Assembly (NCBI RefSeq): GCF_000025545.1
Contig: NC_013889.1
Coordinates: forward strand, 2,225,501 to 2,289,500
Source: Thioalkalivibrio sp. K90mix
GTDB taxonomy: Bacteria > Pseudomonadota > Gammaproteobacteria > Ectothiorhodospirales > Ectothiorhodospiraceae
DNA: 64,000 nt
Reading direction: 5' to 3'
The notes beneath the pieces were generated by a model. The model did no database searches. It had not been told where the DNA came from and was given only the letters and a program-made list of their open reading frames with translations. Both the position numbers and the translations under genes were made by a program. Positions 29,722-42,498 of the stretch are shown piece by piece. Within the stretch, counting starts at the first letter, position 1, and each line of letters starts with the position of its first letter.

Positions 29722-31224
29722 TCAGACCGACGGTGGCGGAGTGCGGCGGCGACCCACCGCCGCACCCAGCACCACCAGGACCAGCGCGGCCAGCACCGCC
29801 GGGCCCTCACCCAGCGCGGCGGCGGGGGTCAGCCCGGTGCGCGGTTCCAACGTCCCGCGGACCACCTCGCGGGTGAAAAGCCCCGAACGCTCCAGGATAC
29901 CGCCGTCGGCATCGATCAGCGCCGAGATGCCCGTATTGGTTGAGCGCACCATCGGGCGCCCAGTCTCCACCGCCCGCACCCGGGCGATCTGCAGGTGCTG
30001 GGCCGGGGCCAGGCTGTCGCCGAACCAGGCGTCGTTGGAGACATTGACCAGAAATCCGGCCTCCGGCAGGGCCGCGCGGATGTGACGGGCATAGGCGGAC
30101 TCGTAGCAGATACTGACTCCGGCGGTCGTCCCGGCCATCTCCATGCGGCCATCGCCCCTGCCCGGGGAGAGATCCGACATCGGAATCTGCAGCAACCGGT
30201 CCAGCCAGGCCAGGCGGTCGCGCAGCGGGATGTACTCGCCAAAGGGCACCAGCTGACGCTTGTTGTAACCCGCGCCACTGCCGACGTGCACCACCGAGTT
30301 GAAGACATCCCGCCCCTCGGCCTCGTAGTCGAAGATCCCCACCACCAGCTCGCCACCGGCCTCGGCCAGCTCGCTTGCGATGCCTTCCAGGGGCCGGTGC
30401 ACCTCGGTGTAGAAAGCGGGAATCGCGGTCTCCGGCCAGACGACCAAGGCATCCCCGGCGGCCTCGCGGGTCAGCTCCTGATAGATGTCCAGCGAATACT
30501 CGATGCCGTCCGGGGCCCACTTGCGCGCCTGGTCGATGTTGCCCTGCACCATCGCCACCGGGATCTCCTCTCCGGTGGGCTCCACCCAGCGCACGAGCCC
30601 CAGCACCACGGACGCGATGACCACCGCCACCGCCAGCCCCGCGCCCAGCCAGCGCTGCCCGGACAGGAACACGCTGACCACCGCCACGGCCAGCAACGCG
30701 ACCATCAGGCCGGCACCCAGCTCCCCGGCCAGAGGCAGCCAGCCCTGCAGCGGGGTATCCAGCACCGTGTGCCCGAACAGCAGCCACGGGAAGCCCGAAA
30801 ACAGCCAGGACCGGGCCAGCTCCATCAGCACCACGCCGCCGGCCAGGGCCAGCAGACCGGCAGGTCGCGTCAGCGGCAGAAAGCGCGCGGCAACCCCTGC
30901 GAGCAGGGCCGGATAAAGGGCCATCACCAGCACGAAGAGCACCGTGATGAACGAGGCCACGACCAGGGGGGCCTGCCCGAACACCAGCAGGCTGTTGAAA
31001 ATCCAGGTCACGCCGGTCCCGAAGAACCCGAGCCCGAAGGCATAGCCAGTCCAGGCGGCCTGCCGCGTCGGTGCGCCGATCAGCAGGCCAAACCAGACGG
31101 CCAGGCCCAGGGGCGCGGCCAGAAACCAGCCGACCGGGGCAAAGGCGAGGGTCGCCCCCGCCCCGGCGACCAGGGCCAGCACTGCAATGGCCCAGGCGGG
31201 CAGACGCTCGGCCAGTGGCTGCAT
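29722..31224 (-). CDS. lnt: Apolipoprotein N-acyltransferase Lnt
   Basis: Adds the third acyl chain to lipoproteins in the inner membrane. The 500 aa protein has a membrane N-terminal half of about six segments and a periplasmic nitrilase domain. The catalytic triad is E265 (VVWPETAIP), K322 (NKRQLVPFGEYIP) and C373 (SICYESAY), followed by LVNVSNDAWFGDS. One more segment lies at the C-terminus. Its start overlaps the corC stop (TGATG). It is the last gene of the miaB-to-lnt operon and supports lipoproteins such as LptE and the SGNH hydrolase here. Confidence 0.96.
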   Translation of the reverse strand: MQPLAERLPAWAIAVLALVAGAGATLAFAPVGWFLAAPLGLAVWFGLLIGAPTRQAAWTGYAFGLGFFGTGVTWIFNSLLVFGQAPLVVASFITVLFVLVMALYPALLAGVAARFLPLTRPAGLLALAGGVVLMELARSWLFSGFPWLLFGHTVLDTPLQGWLPLAGELGAGLMVALLAVAVVSVFLSGQRWLGAGLAVAVVIASVVLGLVRWVEPTGEEIPVAMVQGNIDQARKWAPDGIEYSLDIYQELTREAAGDALVVWPETAIPAFYTEVHRPLEGIASELAEAGGELVVGIFDYEAEGRDVFNSVVHVGSGAGYNKRQLVPFGEYIPLRDRLAWLDRLLQIPMSDLSPGRGDGRMEMAGTTAGVSICYESAYARHIRAALPEAGFLVNVSNDAWFGDSLAPAQHLQIARVRAVETGRPMVRSTNTGISALIDADGGILERSGLFTREVVRGTLEPRTGLTPAAALGEGPAVLAALVLVVLGAAVGRRRTPPPSV

Positions 31225-32159
31225 CAGGCCCCCTTGTGCTCGCCGCCGCCGTCGGCCGGCTGGCCCTCGAAGGTCTGGCCCGGGTCATCCGAGGCCGGGG
31301 CCACGTCGGGCTCCGGCAGGCGCATCTCCAGCAGATGCAGGCGGCGGTTGTCCGCGCGCAGCACGCGAAAGCGCATCCCGTCGATCACGATCTGCTCGCC
31401 GCGGCGCGGCACATGGCCAAAGTGCGACAGCACCAGCCCGCCAATGGTGTCGAAGTCATCCTCGCTGTAGGCAGTCTGGAAGTAAGCGTTGAACTCTTCC
31501 ATCGGCGTCAGCGCCTTGATGGTGTAGCGCCCGCCGGGGTGCTGCATGATCTGGGTGAGGTAGTCCTCGACGTCGTGTTCGTCCTCGATCTCGCCGACGA
31601 TCTGTTCCAGCACATCCTCGATGGTCACCAGCCCGGCCACGCCACCGTACTCGTCCACCACGATCGCCATATGATTGCGGCTCAGGCGGAACTCCTTCAG
31701 CAAAACGTTCAAGCGCTTGCTCTCGGGCACGAACACCGCCGGGCGCAGGATCTCCTGCATGTCGAAGGCGGCATCGTCGGGCTCGCCGAAGAAACGCAGC
31801 AGGTCCTTGGCCAGCAGGACGCCGACGACCTCGTCGCGGTGGTCCCCGACCACCGGCAGACGCGAGTGGGCGGAGGCGACCACGTCGGGCAGGAACTCGG
31901 ACAGCCTGGCGTCACGACGCACCACCTCCATCTGCGCACGCGGGATCATGATGTCTCGCACCTGCATGTCGGCCACGTTGAGCACGCCCTCGAGCATGGT
32001 CAGGGCCTCGGGATCGACCAGCTCGCGACCGTGCGCGTCGCGCAGCGTCTCGATCAGTTCGCGCCGGGTGGCAGGATCGCGGCGCGGCCACAGGCGCGTC
32101 TTCGCGCGCTCCAGCCAACGCCGCCAGGTAGGTTGCTCGTCGGGTACGGGTTCAGGCAT
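31224..32159 (-). CDS. corC: CorC/YbeX-type CBS and transporter-associated domain protein
   Basis: A 311 aa soluble protein: an N-terminal helical region, two CBS domains (about 60-190, with MIPRAQMEVV, SRLPVV and VVDEYGGVAGLVTIEDVLE), and a C-terminal CorC_HlyC domain with DDFDTIGGLVLSHFGHVPRRGE. Proposed roles are magnesium/cobalt efflux and ribosome-linked metabolism. ATG at 32159 overlaps the ybeY stop; a GTG at 32195 would add 12 residues. It lies in the conserved order ybeZ-ybeY-corC-lnt. Confidence 0.93.
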   Translation of the reverse strand: MPEPVPDEQPTWRRWLERAKTRLWPRRDPATRRELIETLRDAHGRELVDPEALTMLEGVLNVADMQVRDIMIPRAQMEVVRRDARLSEFLPDVVASAHSRLPVVGDHRDEVVGVLLAKDLLRFFGEPDDAAFDMQEILRPAVFVPESKRLNVLLKEFRLSRNHMAIVVDEYGGVAGLVTIEDVLEQIVGEIEDEHDVEDYLTQIMQHPGGRYTIKALTPMEEFNAYFQTAYSEDDFDTIGGLVLSHFGHVPRRGEQIVIDGMRFRVLRADNRRLHLLEMRLPEPDVAPASDDPGQTFEGQPADGGGEHKGA

Positions 32160-32667
32160 TGGGGACAGTTCCGGTGGCGGGCGCGCTTGGGTCACGGGCC
32201 GGAGAGCCGGTCTGATAGGGGTCGGGATAGCCTAACCCGGCCAGGATCGAGCGCTCAACGGCCTCCATCGCCTCGGCCTCGCCGGATTCCTGGTGATCCA
32301 TGCCCTGCAGATGCAGCAGGCCATGCACCACCATGTGACTGTAATGGGCCCGCAGGGACTTGCCCTGTTCGGCCGCCTCACGCGCCAGTACCGGTGCGCA
32401 GAGCACGATATCACCGAGATAGCGCGGCTCGCCCGCCGCCATCGGAGGCAGATCGGGGGCGGGGAAGGACAGTACGTTGGTGGCGTAGTCGCGCCCGCGA
32501 AAGCCCCGGTTCAGTTCCAGGCCCTCGTCGGCATCCACCACGCGCAGGGCTACGTCGGCCCGGCCGGTCCCACGCCATGCGGCGCGCGCGGCCCGGTGCA
32601 GGGTAGCAGCGGACGGGAGCCCCCGGCGCGGCAGGGCATACTGAACCACGACCTCAAGCGTCGCCAT
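32152..32667 (-). CDS. ybeY: Endoribonuclease YbeY (rRNA maturation factor)
   Basis: Zinc RNase needed for 16S rRNA 3' maturation and ribosome quality control. The 171 aa protein has the metal motif HGLLHLQGMDH with H115, H119 and H125, and the upstream NVLSFPAP and GDIVLCAPVLAREA stretches. ATG at 32667 overlaps the ybeZ end by 14 bp; the ORF extends 11 codons further without similarity. The C-terminus carries about 20 extra low-complexity residues. Confidence 0.95.
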   Translation of the reverse strand: MATLEVVVQYALPRRGLPSAATLHRAARAAWRGTGRADVALRVVDADEGLELNRGFRGRDYATNVLSFPAPDLPPMAAGEPRYLGDIVLCAPVLAREAAEQGKSLRAHYSHMVVHGLLHLQGMDHQESGEAEAMEAVERSILAGLGYPDPYQTGSPARDPSAPATGTVPNA

Positions 32668-33649
32668 CGCCTCGGGGTCCGCCCTCCTGCGCCGCGTCAT
32701 CCTCGTGTGCGTCGTAGGCCTCGACGATGCGCTGCACCAGCGGGTGGCGCACCACGTCGCCAGCCTGGAACTGCGTAATGCTCACACCCTCCACACCCTG
32801 CAGGATCTGCATCGCGTGTTTCAGACCCGAGCGCTGGCCGCGCGGCAGATCCACCTGGGTGATATCGCCGTTGACGACCGCCGTGGAACCAAAGCCGATG
32901 CGGGTGAGGAACATCTTCATCTGCTCGACGGTGGTGTTCTGTGCCTCGTCGAGGATGATGAAGGCCTCGTTCAGCGTGCGCCCGCGCATGTAGGCCAGCG
33001 GGGCCACCTCGATCACCTGACGCTCCATCAGGCGTGCGGTCTGGTCGAAGCCCATCAGTTCGTACAGGGCGTCGTACATCGGCCGCAGGTAGGGATCGAT
33101 CTTCTGCGCGAGATCGCCGGGCAGGAAGCCCAGGCGCTCGCCCGCCTCCACCGCCGGACGCACCAGCACCAGGCGCTGCACGCGGTCCTGCTCCAGCGCC
33201 GCGACAGCGGCGGCGACCGCGAGAAAGGTCTTGCCGGTCCCGGCGGGTCCGATCCCGAAGCTCAGGTCATGCTGCTGGATCGAGGCCAGGTAGCCGCTCT
33301 GGCGCGGACCACGGCCCCGGATCACCGCGCGCTTCAGGCGCAGGGCGGGATCGGCTGCGGCCGGCTCGGCCTCCGCCAGCCCTTCCATATGCGCGGTCTG
33401 CAACGCGGCGTGCACCTGTTCCAGGCTGACCGGTTCCTCCTGCGCCATGCGGTGGAGGTCGTGAATCAGCGCGCCGGCAGCCTGCACCGCGGCCTTTGGC
33501 CCGGTCAGGTTGAAGCGCGGTCCACGGTTGTGCACCGCCACACCCAGGCGCGACTCGATCAGGCGCAGATGGGCATCCAGCGGACCGGACAGACGCGCCA
33601 GCGTCTCCTGGTCACCCGGCTCCAGGGTGAAATCCAGACGGTTGCTCAT
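32654..33649 (-). CDS. ybeZ: PhoH-like ATPase YbeZ
   Basis: P-loop ATPase that partners with YbeY in RNA metabolism. The 331 aa protein has an N-terminal KH-like region, Walker A GPAGTGKTF (134-142), Walker B AFIILDEAQN and the family stretch NGDITQVDLPRGQRSGL. A TTG at 33652 precedes the ATG at 33649; the ATG is preferred. It nearly abuts the miaB stop. Confidence 0.95.
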   Translation of the reverse strand: MSNRLDFTLEPGDQETLARLSGPLDAHLRLIESRLGVAVHNRGPRFNLTGPKAAVQAAGALIHDLHRMAQEEPVSLEQVHAALQTAHMEGLAEAEPAAADPALRLKRAVIRGRGPRQSGYLASIQQHDLSFGIGPAGTGKTFLAVAAAVAALEQDRVQRLVLVRPAVEAGERLGFLPGDLAQKIDPYLRPMYDALYELMGFDQTARLMERQVIEVAPLAYMRGRTLNEAFIILDEAQNTTVEQMKMFLTRIGFGSTAVVNGDITQVDLPRGQRSGLKHAMQILQGVEGVSITQFQAGDVVRHPLVQRIVEAYDAHEDDAAQEGGPRGDGDA

Positions 33650-33652
33650 CAA

Positions 33653-35005
33653 TCAGGCGCCGACGGCGGCGGGCATCGCCCGCTCGACCGCACGGCCGCG
33701 CAGGGAATGCGCCAGGGCCTCGGTGATCTCGACCGGGATCATCTGTCCGATCAGGCTGGGGTCGCCCGCAAAGTTCACGATGCGGTTGTTCGCCGTACGT
33801 GCGGCCAGTTCGCCGGGATTGCGTTTGGCCGGGCCCTCGACCAGCACGGGCTCGATGTTGCCGACCATGGCCTGGTTGCGCTCGCGCCCGTGCTGCTCGA
33901 TCAGGGCCTGCAGCTCGGCCAGGCGGGCCTTCTTGGTGGCCAGCGGCACGTCGTCCGGCAGCGAGGCCGCCGGCGTGCCCGGGCGGGCGCTGTAGATGAA
34001 GCTGAAGGAGAAGTCGAAATGCAGCTCCTCGATCAGCTTCATGGTCGCCGCGTGGTCGGCATCCGTCTCGCCGGGGAAGCCGACGATGAAGTCGGAGGAC
34101 AGGTCCAGATCCGGGCGCGCCTCGCGCAGGCGGCGGATCTTGGACTTGTATTCCAGGATCGTGTGGCCGCGCTTCATCTGCGCCAGGATGCGGTCGGAAC
34201 CGCTCTGTACCGGCAGGTGCAGGTGGCCGACCAGCTTGGGCTCGTCGGCATAGGCCTGGATCAGCGAATCGGAGAACTCCACCGGGTGCGAGGTGGTGAA
34301 GCGGATGCGCTCGATCCCGTCCACCGCGGCGACATAGTGGATCAGCAGGGCGAGGTCGGCGGTATCACCGTCCTCCATCGGCCCGCGGTAGGCATTCACA
34401 TTCTGCCCCAGCAGGTTGATCTCCTTGACCCCCTGCCCGGCCAGCGCCACGACCTCGGCGATCACGTCGTCGAACGGCCGGCTGATCTCGTCGCCGCGGG
34501 TATAGGGCACCACGCAGAAGCTGCAGTACTTGGAACAGCCCTCCATCACCGAGACGAACGCGGTCGGGCCATCGGCCTTCGGCTCGGGCAGACGGTCGAA
34601 CTTCTCGATCTCGGGGAAGGAGATATCCACCACCGGCGCCCGCTCGCGGCGCACCGACTGGATCATCGCCGGCAGGCGGTGCAGCGTCTGCGGGCCGAAC
34701 ACCAGATCCACGTACGGGGCCCGTTCGCGCAGGGCATCGCCCTCCTGGCTGGCCACACAGCCGCCAACCCCGATGATCACCTCGGGTCGGCGCTCCTTGA
34801 TCTGCCGCCAGCGCCCCAGCAGCGAGAACACCTTCTCCTGTGCCTTCTCGCGGATGGAGCAGGTATTCATCAGCAAGACATCGGCCTGCTCGGGGTCATC
34901 GGTACGCTCCGCCCCGTGCAGCTCGCGCAGGGCGTCGAGCATGCGGTCGGAGTCGTACTCGTTCATCTGACACCCGTGTGTCTGGATGTATACCTTGCGA
35001 ATCAT
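33653..35005 (-). CDS. miaB: tRNA-2-methylthio-N6-dimethylallyladenosine synthase MiaB
   Basis: Radical-SAM methylthiotransferase acting on i6A37 of tRNAs. The 450 aa protein has an N-terminal UPF0004 domain with auxiliary cluster ligands C12, C49 and C83, a radical-SAM core with C157, C161 and C164 ([16 protein letters not shown]), and a C-terminal TRAM domain (about 380-440). It heads the miaB-ybeZ-ybeY-corC-lnt run. The ssb stop lies 36 bp upstream. Confidence 0.97.
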   Translation of the reverse strand: MIRKVYIQTHGCQMNEYDSDRMLDALRELHGAERTDDPEQADVLLMNTCSIREKAQEKVFSLLGRWRQIKERRPEVIIGVGGCVASQEGDALRERAPYVDLVFGPQTLHRLPAMIQSVRRERAPVVDISFPEIEKFDRLPEPKADGPTAFVSVMEGCSKYCSFCVVPYTRGDEISRPFDDVIAEVVALAGQGVKEINLLGQNVNAYRGPMEDGDTADLALLIHYVAAVDGIERIRFTTSHPVEFSDSLIQAYADEPKLVGHLHLPVQSGSDRILAQMKRGHTILEYKSKIRRLREARPDLDLSSDFIVGFPGETDADHAATMKLIEELHFDFSFSFIYSARPGTPAASLPDDVPLATKKARLAELQALIEQHGRERNQAMVGNIEPVLVEGPAKRNPGELAARTANNRIVNFAGDPSLIGQMIPVEITEALAHSLRGRAVERAMPAAVGA

Positions 35006-35041
35006 GCGTGCGTACTTGTGTTGGTGGACGTCAGGTACTTC

Positions 35042-35524
35042 TCAGAACGGGACGTCGTCGTCATCGAAGGCGCCGCCGGAGACCGGGGCGCTGCTGCGGT
35101 TGCCGCCCTGTTGGCCACCGCCGCCGTAGGAACTGCCGCCGCCATAGCCCGGATCCTGGTCGAACCCGCCGCCACCGCCGCTGCCCCCGCGGCCGCCGAT
35201 CAGCTGCATGTCGTTGGCCACGATCTCGGTGCTGTAGCGGTCATTGCCGGACTGGTCCTGCCACTTGCGCGTCTGGATCTTGCCTTCGATGTAGACCTGC
35301 GAGCCCTTGGACAGGTACTGCGCGGCGATATCGGCCAGACGCCCGAACATCACCACGCGGTGCCATTCGGTGTTCTCGCGCTTCTCGCCGGAGTTCTTGT
35401 CGGTCCACTGCTCCGAGGTGGCCAGACGCAGATTGGTCACGGTAACCCCGTTGGGGGTCTCGCGCTTTTCCGGGTCGGCCCCGAGGTTGCCGAGCAGGAT
35501 GACTTTGTTGACGCCGCGGGCCAT
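35042..35524 (-). CDS. ssb: Single-stranded DNA-binding protein
   Basis: Tetrameric SSB of 160 aa: an OB fold (1-110) beginning [19 protein letters not shown], a glycine-rich linker and the acidic tip DDDDVPF that recruits partners including HolC. AAGGAG lies just before ATG 35524. The upstream 49 bp are followed by mobile element copy 2, so the native leader has been displaced. No LexA-box-like CTG-N10-CAG was seen close upstream. Confidence 0.97.
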   Translation of the reverse strand: MARGVNKVILLGNLGADPEKRETPNGVTVTNLRLATSEQWTDKNSGEKRENTEWHRVVMFGRLADIAAQYLSKGSQVYIEGKIQTRKWQDQSGNDRYSTEIVANDMQLIGGRGGSGGGGGFDQDPGYGGGSSYGGGGQQGGNRSSAPVSGGAFDDDDVPF

Positions 35525-35572
35525 GGGAACTCCTTGTGTCTGACGCCTTTGCAGGGCGCGGGAAACGAACCG

Positions 35573-35846
35573 TTAAGGAAACACTGATCAATGTACACGC
35601 TCGCGCTGGTACCCCAGGTTGTCCGAGACAAGGCGCGTCGTGCAGCGGGTAGTGGTTCTACCCGCAAGCGGCGCAATGCAGGATCGGGGAACCTAGGGTG
35701 CCAACCCCGAAGGGGCTCGGCCGCTTTTGCGTGGGAACGGCGTTGCGGCTCCCTTGTGCAGAATGACTGCACGGCAGTCACCGCGCATTAAACGCACGCA
35801 AAAGCGACGAAGCAGCGAGCGCGTACATTGGTCAGTGTTTCTTTAA
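35573..35846. mobile_element. MITE-like non-autonomous element, copy 2 (upstream of ssb)
   Basis: A 274 bp element with TTAA at both outer ends and terminal inverted repeats GGAAACACTGATCAATGTAC (left) and the near-identical complement on the right. Its complement aligns over its whole length with copy 1, so the two lie in opposite orientation. Relative to copy 1 it lacks a short interior segment and has a few substitutions. No transposase gene. It fills most of the 390 bp yajR-like/ssb gap; the remaining 68 bp (35847-35914) are GC-rich and hold the candidate ssb -10 box. Confidence 0.9.
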
Positions 35847-35851
35847 TTGTA
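35846..35851 (-). promoter_or_regulatory. Candidate extended -10 box of ssb
   Basis: On the minus strand the sequence reads TGCTACAAT. TACAAT is one mismatch from consensus and carries an upstream TG. It abuts the mobile element, so initiation would fall inside the element about 320 bases before the ssb ATG. The -35 region is poor. Confidence 0.45.
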
Positions 35852-35914
35852 GCAGGGCGTCCGCCGGCCGGCAGCGCCCGTTTGCGGTATTGCCTCAAAC
35901 ACCGGTGACACCGC

Positions 35915-37303
35915 TCACCCCCCGCGTGCGGCGACCACATCGGGGGGCTGCGCCAGCCAGGCCACCAGGGCCTCCGTATCCGGCCCGCCAGGGTCGACCT
36001 TGAGGTACAGCGAGCGTGCATCGGGTGACAGCGCCACCTCCACGATGCCGGGCCAACCCACCAGCGCATAGCGCAGTTCGGCCTCGCGACCCGCCCAGTG
36101 GGCAGGAACCCCCAGTACACGGTTGGATCGGTAGCGCGGCTGCATGCGCCAGGCGACCACAAACCAGATCAACAACAACGGTACGGCGGCAAGAAACACA
36201 CTGGCGGGCCCCGCCAGTGTCAGGACGCCGCCCCCCAGCAACCCTCCGGCGAAAATACCCAGAAACTGCGCAGTGGCGAAGCCACCCATCGCCGTCCCCT
36301 TGTGCGCGACCGGCGCCTCGCGGGCCACCAGCGACGGCAGCCCTGCCTCCAGCAGGTTGAACGCGGCGAAAAACACCACCATCAGGGCCACAAAGAACCA
36401 CATGCCCATGCCATTGAGAAGCACCAGCGCCAGCAGGAGCTGGACCAGCGCGAGCGAGGCGATCGCTCCCCGCATCACCGTATGCACGCGCCGGCGGCGC
36501 TCGCCCAGGATGATCCCCGGGAGCATCAGGGCAAACCCCGCCAGCAGCACCGGGACATAAAAGCGCCAGTGCTCGGCTCCGGCCAGTCCCAGATACTCGA
36601 CCAGCAACAGCGGGATCACGAGAAAATTGGCCGCCAGCACCAGATGCAGCACGAAGATGCCGACGTTCAGGCGCAGCAGCTCCGGTTCGCGCAGCACCTG
36701 CGGCAGCGCGGACCAGATGGGGACCATGTCCGGGTGCTGCCGCGCGCGCTCCGGGTTGGGCACCCAGAACAGCAGGATCACGATCGCCAGCACCCCGAGC
36801 AATGCGGACAGGCCGAAGACGCCGCTCAACCCGGCCGCGCGATCCACCACCGGCCCCAGCGCCATCGAGGCGGTAAAGGTCAGCCCGATGGTCAGTCCGA
36901 TCACCGCGAGCGCGCGCATGCGCCGCTCCTCGCCCACCAGATCGGCGGTCAGCGCCAGGATCACCGCGGCCACCGCCCCGGCGCCCTGCAGCGCCCGCCC
37001 CAGGATTACCCCGTGCACGGTCTCCGCCAGGGCCGCGACCAGACTCCCGAGCACGAAGAGCACGAGCCCGCCGAGGATCAACGGCTTGCGCCCCAGCCGA
37101 TCGGACAACAGCCCGAACGGGATCTGCAGCAGGGCCTGGGTCAGCCCGTAGATCCCCAGCGCCAGCCCCATCAGGAACGGCGTGGCACCCGCGAGCGTGT
37201 CCAGGTGCAGCATGAACACCGGCAGCACCATGAAGAGACCGGCCATGCGCACGCCATAGATGGCCGCGAGCCCGGAGGTCGCGCGCAGCTCGCGGGGCGT
37301 CAT
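35915..37303 (-). CDS. YajR-like MFS transporter with C-terminal ferredoxin-like (YAM-type) domain
   Basis: A 462 aa major facilitator with 12 predicted membrane segments. Motif A reads GLLSDRLGRKPLILGG between segments 2 and 3. After the last segment there is a soluble tail (about residues 385-462) with alternating strands and helices (AELRYALVGWPGIVEVALSP, LYLKVDP), as in E. coli YajR. The substrate is unknown. The position between uvrA (divergent) and ssb (same strand, downstream) matches pseudomonads. Confidence 0.88.
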   Translation of the reverse strand: MTPRELRATSGLAAIYGVRMAGLFMVLPVFMLHLDTLAGATPFLMGLALGIYGLTQALLQIPFGLLSDRLGRKPLILGGLVLFVLGSLVAALAETVHGVILGRALQGAGAVAAVILALTADLVGEERRMRALAVIGLTIGLTFTASMALGPVVDRAAGLSGVFGLSALLGVLAIVILLFWVPNPERARQHPDMVPIWSALPQVLREPELLRLNVGIFVLHLVLAANFLVIPLLLVEYLGLAGAEHWRFYVPVLLAGFALMLPGIILGERRRRVHTVMRGAIASLALVQLLLALVLLNGMGMWFFVALMVVFFAAFNLLEAGLPSLVAREAPVAHKGTAMGGFATAQFLGIFAGGLLGGGVLTLAGPASVFLAAVPLLLIWFVVAWRMQPRYRSNRVLGVPAHWAGREAELRYALVGWPGIVEVALSPDARSLYLKVDPGGPDTEALVAWLAQPPDVVAARGG

Positions 37304-37472
37304 GCCGGTGGAATCCGCAGGTAAGGACAGGCTGTCATGCGTGCCGAGTTTACCGGCAACAACGCCACGGAAACCATGGCGGCGATCGCCGCAGTGTTAC
37401 TATGAGCGGTTTGCGCCCTGACGCAGTCTGTCGGGCGCCCCTCGCACAACCAGGTGGAGTCGATACCGATCC

Positions 37473-40322
<2,850 letters not shown>

Positions 40323-40358
40323 TCGTTCGGTTCAGGCCGGGGCCTGCCCCCAGACGCA

Positions 40359-40388
40359 AAAAAGCCGGCCCAGAAGGCCGGCTTTTTA
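40359..40388. terminator. Bidirectional intrinsic terminator between uvrA and rplQ
   Basis: An 8 bp GC stem (AGCCGGCC / GGCCGGCT, five-base loop) has six A on one side and five T on the other, so it can end both uvrA (plus) and the ribosomal superoperon after rplQ (minus). Confidence 0.9.
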
Positions 40389-40407
40389 ACGGGCGTGCCG
40401 TACTCGA

Positions 40408-40803
40408 TCAGGCCGCTTCGCCATTCTCCTGATCCGCGCTCGGCTCCGGCCGGTCGACCAGCTCGACATACGCCATCGGCGCGTTGTCGCCTGCGCGATT
40501 GCCGCACTTCAGGATGCGCAGATAGCCGCCCGGACGACCGTCGTAGCGCGGACCCAGTTCGTTGAACAGCTTGCCCACGATCTCCTTGTCACGCAGGCGG
40601 GCGAACGCGGTGCGGCGACCGTGCACGCTGTCTTCCTTCGCGAGGGTGATCAGCGGCTCGGCCACACGCCGCAGCTCCTTGGCCTTCGGCAGCGTGGTCT
40701 TGATCAGTTCATGCCGGAACAGGGCCACGGACAGGGCCTGAAAGGTGGCCTTGCGGTGCGAGCTGTTACGGCCCAGCTGACGGCCGGAATGACGATGACG
40801 CAT
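40408..40803 (-). CDS. rplQ: 50S ribosomal protein L17
   Basis: L17 lines the polypeptide exit side of the 50S subunit. The 131 aa protein starts [19 protein letters not shown], the family N-terminus, and has [23 protein letters not shown] near the end; a short acidic tail follows. It is the last gene of the alpha operon, 42 bp after rpoA, and ends just before the shared terminator. Confidence 0.98.
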   Translation of the reverse strand: MRHRHSGRQLGRNSSHRKATFQALSVALFRHELIKTTLPKAKELRRVAEPLITLAKEDSVHGRRTAFARLRDKEIVGKLFNELGPRYDGRPGGYLRILKCGNRAGDNAPMAYVELVDRPEPSADQENGEAA

Positions 40804-40845
40804 GAGAGATTTCCTCTGAAATACGGTTGGCGCGAAGCGCCGTGA

Positions 40846-41832
40846 TTACTCGTTGTCGTCGCGCAGACCCGGCGGCGGCCAGTTCTCGAGACGCATCCCG
40901 AGCGACAGACCGTGAGTGGCCAGCGTGTCCTTGATCTCGGTCAGCGACTTCTTCCCCAGGTTGGGCGCACGCAGCAGCTCAACCTCGGTGCGCTGCACCA
41001 GATCCCCGATGTAGTACAGGTTCTCGGCCTTCAGGCAGTTCGCGGACCGCACGGTCAGCTCCAGCTCGTCCACCGGACGCAGCAGGATCGGATCGATCGC
41101 GCCCGCGGTCGTACCCGGCACTTCGCCCGTCTCTTCCTGGAGATCCACGAACGGGGCCAGCTGGCCCTGGAGGATCGTCGCGGCCTGACGGACCGCGTCA
41201 TCCGGCGCGATCGCACCGTTGGTCTCGAGCTCGAGCACCAGACGATCCATATCGGTACGCTGCGCCAGACGGGCGCTCTCGACACGGTAGGCCACGCGGC
41301 GGATCGGGCTGAAGCTGGCATCCAGCAGCAGACGACCAATACCGGTCTCGTCGCCTTCGGCCTGGCGGCGAGTGCTCACCGGCTCGTACCCGCGGCCGGC
41401 ACGGGCGGTCAGGGTCATGTCGATTTCGACGTTCTTGGTGATCGTCGCGATCACATGCTCGGGGTTCACCACTTCGACATCGTGGTCCACGGTGATGTCA
41501 CCGGCGGTCACCACGCACGGGCCCTTCTTCTTCAGGCTCAGCGTCGATTCTTCGCGGCTGTGCATGCGCAGCGCCACACCCTTCAGATTCAGCAGGATGT
41601 CGACCACGTCTTCCTGCACGCCCTCGATCGCGGTGTACTCGTGCAGCACGCCCTCGATACGGGCCTCGACGATCGCGGCACCCGGGATCGACGACAGCAG
41701 CACGCGGCGCAGGGCGTTGCCCAGCGTGTGACCGAAGCCCCGCTCGAGCGGCTCCAGCGCGACCTTGGCCTGGTTCCGGTTCTCGGCCTCGACCTCGATC
41801 TGTTGTTTCTTGACCAGTTCGTTCGACTGCAT
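40846..41832 (-). CDS. rpoA: RNA polymerase alpha subunit
   Basis: The 328 aa subunit has an N-terminal dimer domain with [21 protein letters not shown] and [12 protein letters not shown], a linker, and a C-terminal domain (from about 245) with [22 protein letters not shown] and [13 protein letters not shown] that binds UP elements and activators. It lies between rpsD and rplQ as in E. coli. Confidence 0.98.
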   Translation of the reverse strand: MQSNELVKKQQIEVEAENRNQAKVALEPLERGFGHTLGNALRRVLLSSIPGAAIVEARIEGVLHEYTAIEGVQEDVVDILLNLKGVALRMHSREESTLSLKKKGPCVVTAGDITVDHDVEVVNPEHVIATITKNVEIDMTLTARAGRGYEPVSTRRQAEGDETGIGRLLLDASFSPIRRVAYRVESARLAQRTDMDRLVLELETNGAIAPDDAVRQAATILQGQLAPFVDLQEETGEVPGTTAGAIDPILLRPVDELELTVRSANCLKAENLYYIGDLVQRTEVELLRAPNLGKKSLTEIKDTLATHGLSLGMRLENWPPPGLRDDNE

Positions 41833-41862
41833 GGTGTCTCCTGGCGGAAGGCCGCTATACGG

Positions 41863-42483
41863 TTACTTCGAGTACAGCTCGACGACGAGCGACTCGTTGA
41901 TGTCGGCGGGCAGGTCGGAGCGGTCCGGGATCGCCTTGAAGGTGCCCTCGAACTTGCTCGTGTCCACTTCCACCCAGGACGGAAAACCGCTCTGCTCGGC
42001 CAGCGTCATGGAGTCCTGGATACGCACCTGCTTGCGTGCCTTCTCGCGAATACTGACCACGTCGGACGGCTGCACCTGGTAGGCGGCGATGTTCACCACC
42101 TGGCCATTGACCAGCACCGCGCGGTGCGAGACCAGCTGACGCGCCTCGGAGCGAGTGCTGCCGAAGCCCATGCGATACACGACGTTGTCCAGACGCCCTT
42201 CCAGCAGCTTCAGCAGGTTCTCACCCGTGGAGCCCTTGCGCTGGGCGGCCTTCTTGTAATAGTTGCGGAACTGCTTTTCCAGCACCCCGTAGATGCGGCG
42301 CAGCTTCTGCTTTTCGCGCAGCTGCACGGCGTAGTCGGACAGGCGGGTGCGGCGTTCGCCGTGCTGCCCCGGGGCCTTGTCCAGCTTGCACTTGGTCTCC
42401 AGCGCGCGCGCCCGGCTCTTCAGCCCCAGGTCCACGCCTTCGCGGCGACTCAGCTTGCATTTCGGTCCAATGTAACGAGCCAT
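41863..42483 (-). CDS. rpsD: 30S ribosomal protein S4
   Basis: A 16S rRNA primary binder. In enteric bacteria it also represses the alpha operon. The 206 aa protein has [16 protein letters not shown] at the start and the S4 RNA-binding fold with [20 protein letters not shown] and [12 protein letters not shown]. It is the zinc-free form, with no N-terminal cysteine cluster. Confidence 0.98.
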   Translation of the reverse strand: MARYIGPKCKLSRREGVDLGLKSRARALETKCKLDKAPGQHGERRTRLSDYAVQLREKQKLRRIYGVLEKQFRNYYKKAAQRKGSTGENLLKLLEGRLDNVVYRMGFGSTRSEARQLVSHRAVLVNGQVVNIAAYQVQPSDVVSIREKARKQVRIQDSMTLAEQSGFPSWVEVDTSKFEGTFKAIPDRSDLPADINESLVVELYSK

Positions 42484-42498
42484 TCTTGAACTCCAGCC

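Noticed and set aside
37304-37472. LexA (SOS) box upstream of uvrA, and another near ssb
   Set aside because: I looked for CTG-N10-CAG-type sites in the uvrA divergent region and within the ssb upstream DNA and found none that fit.
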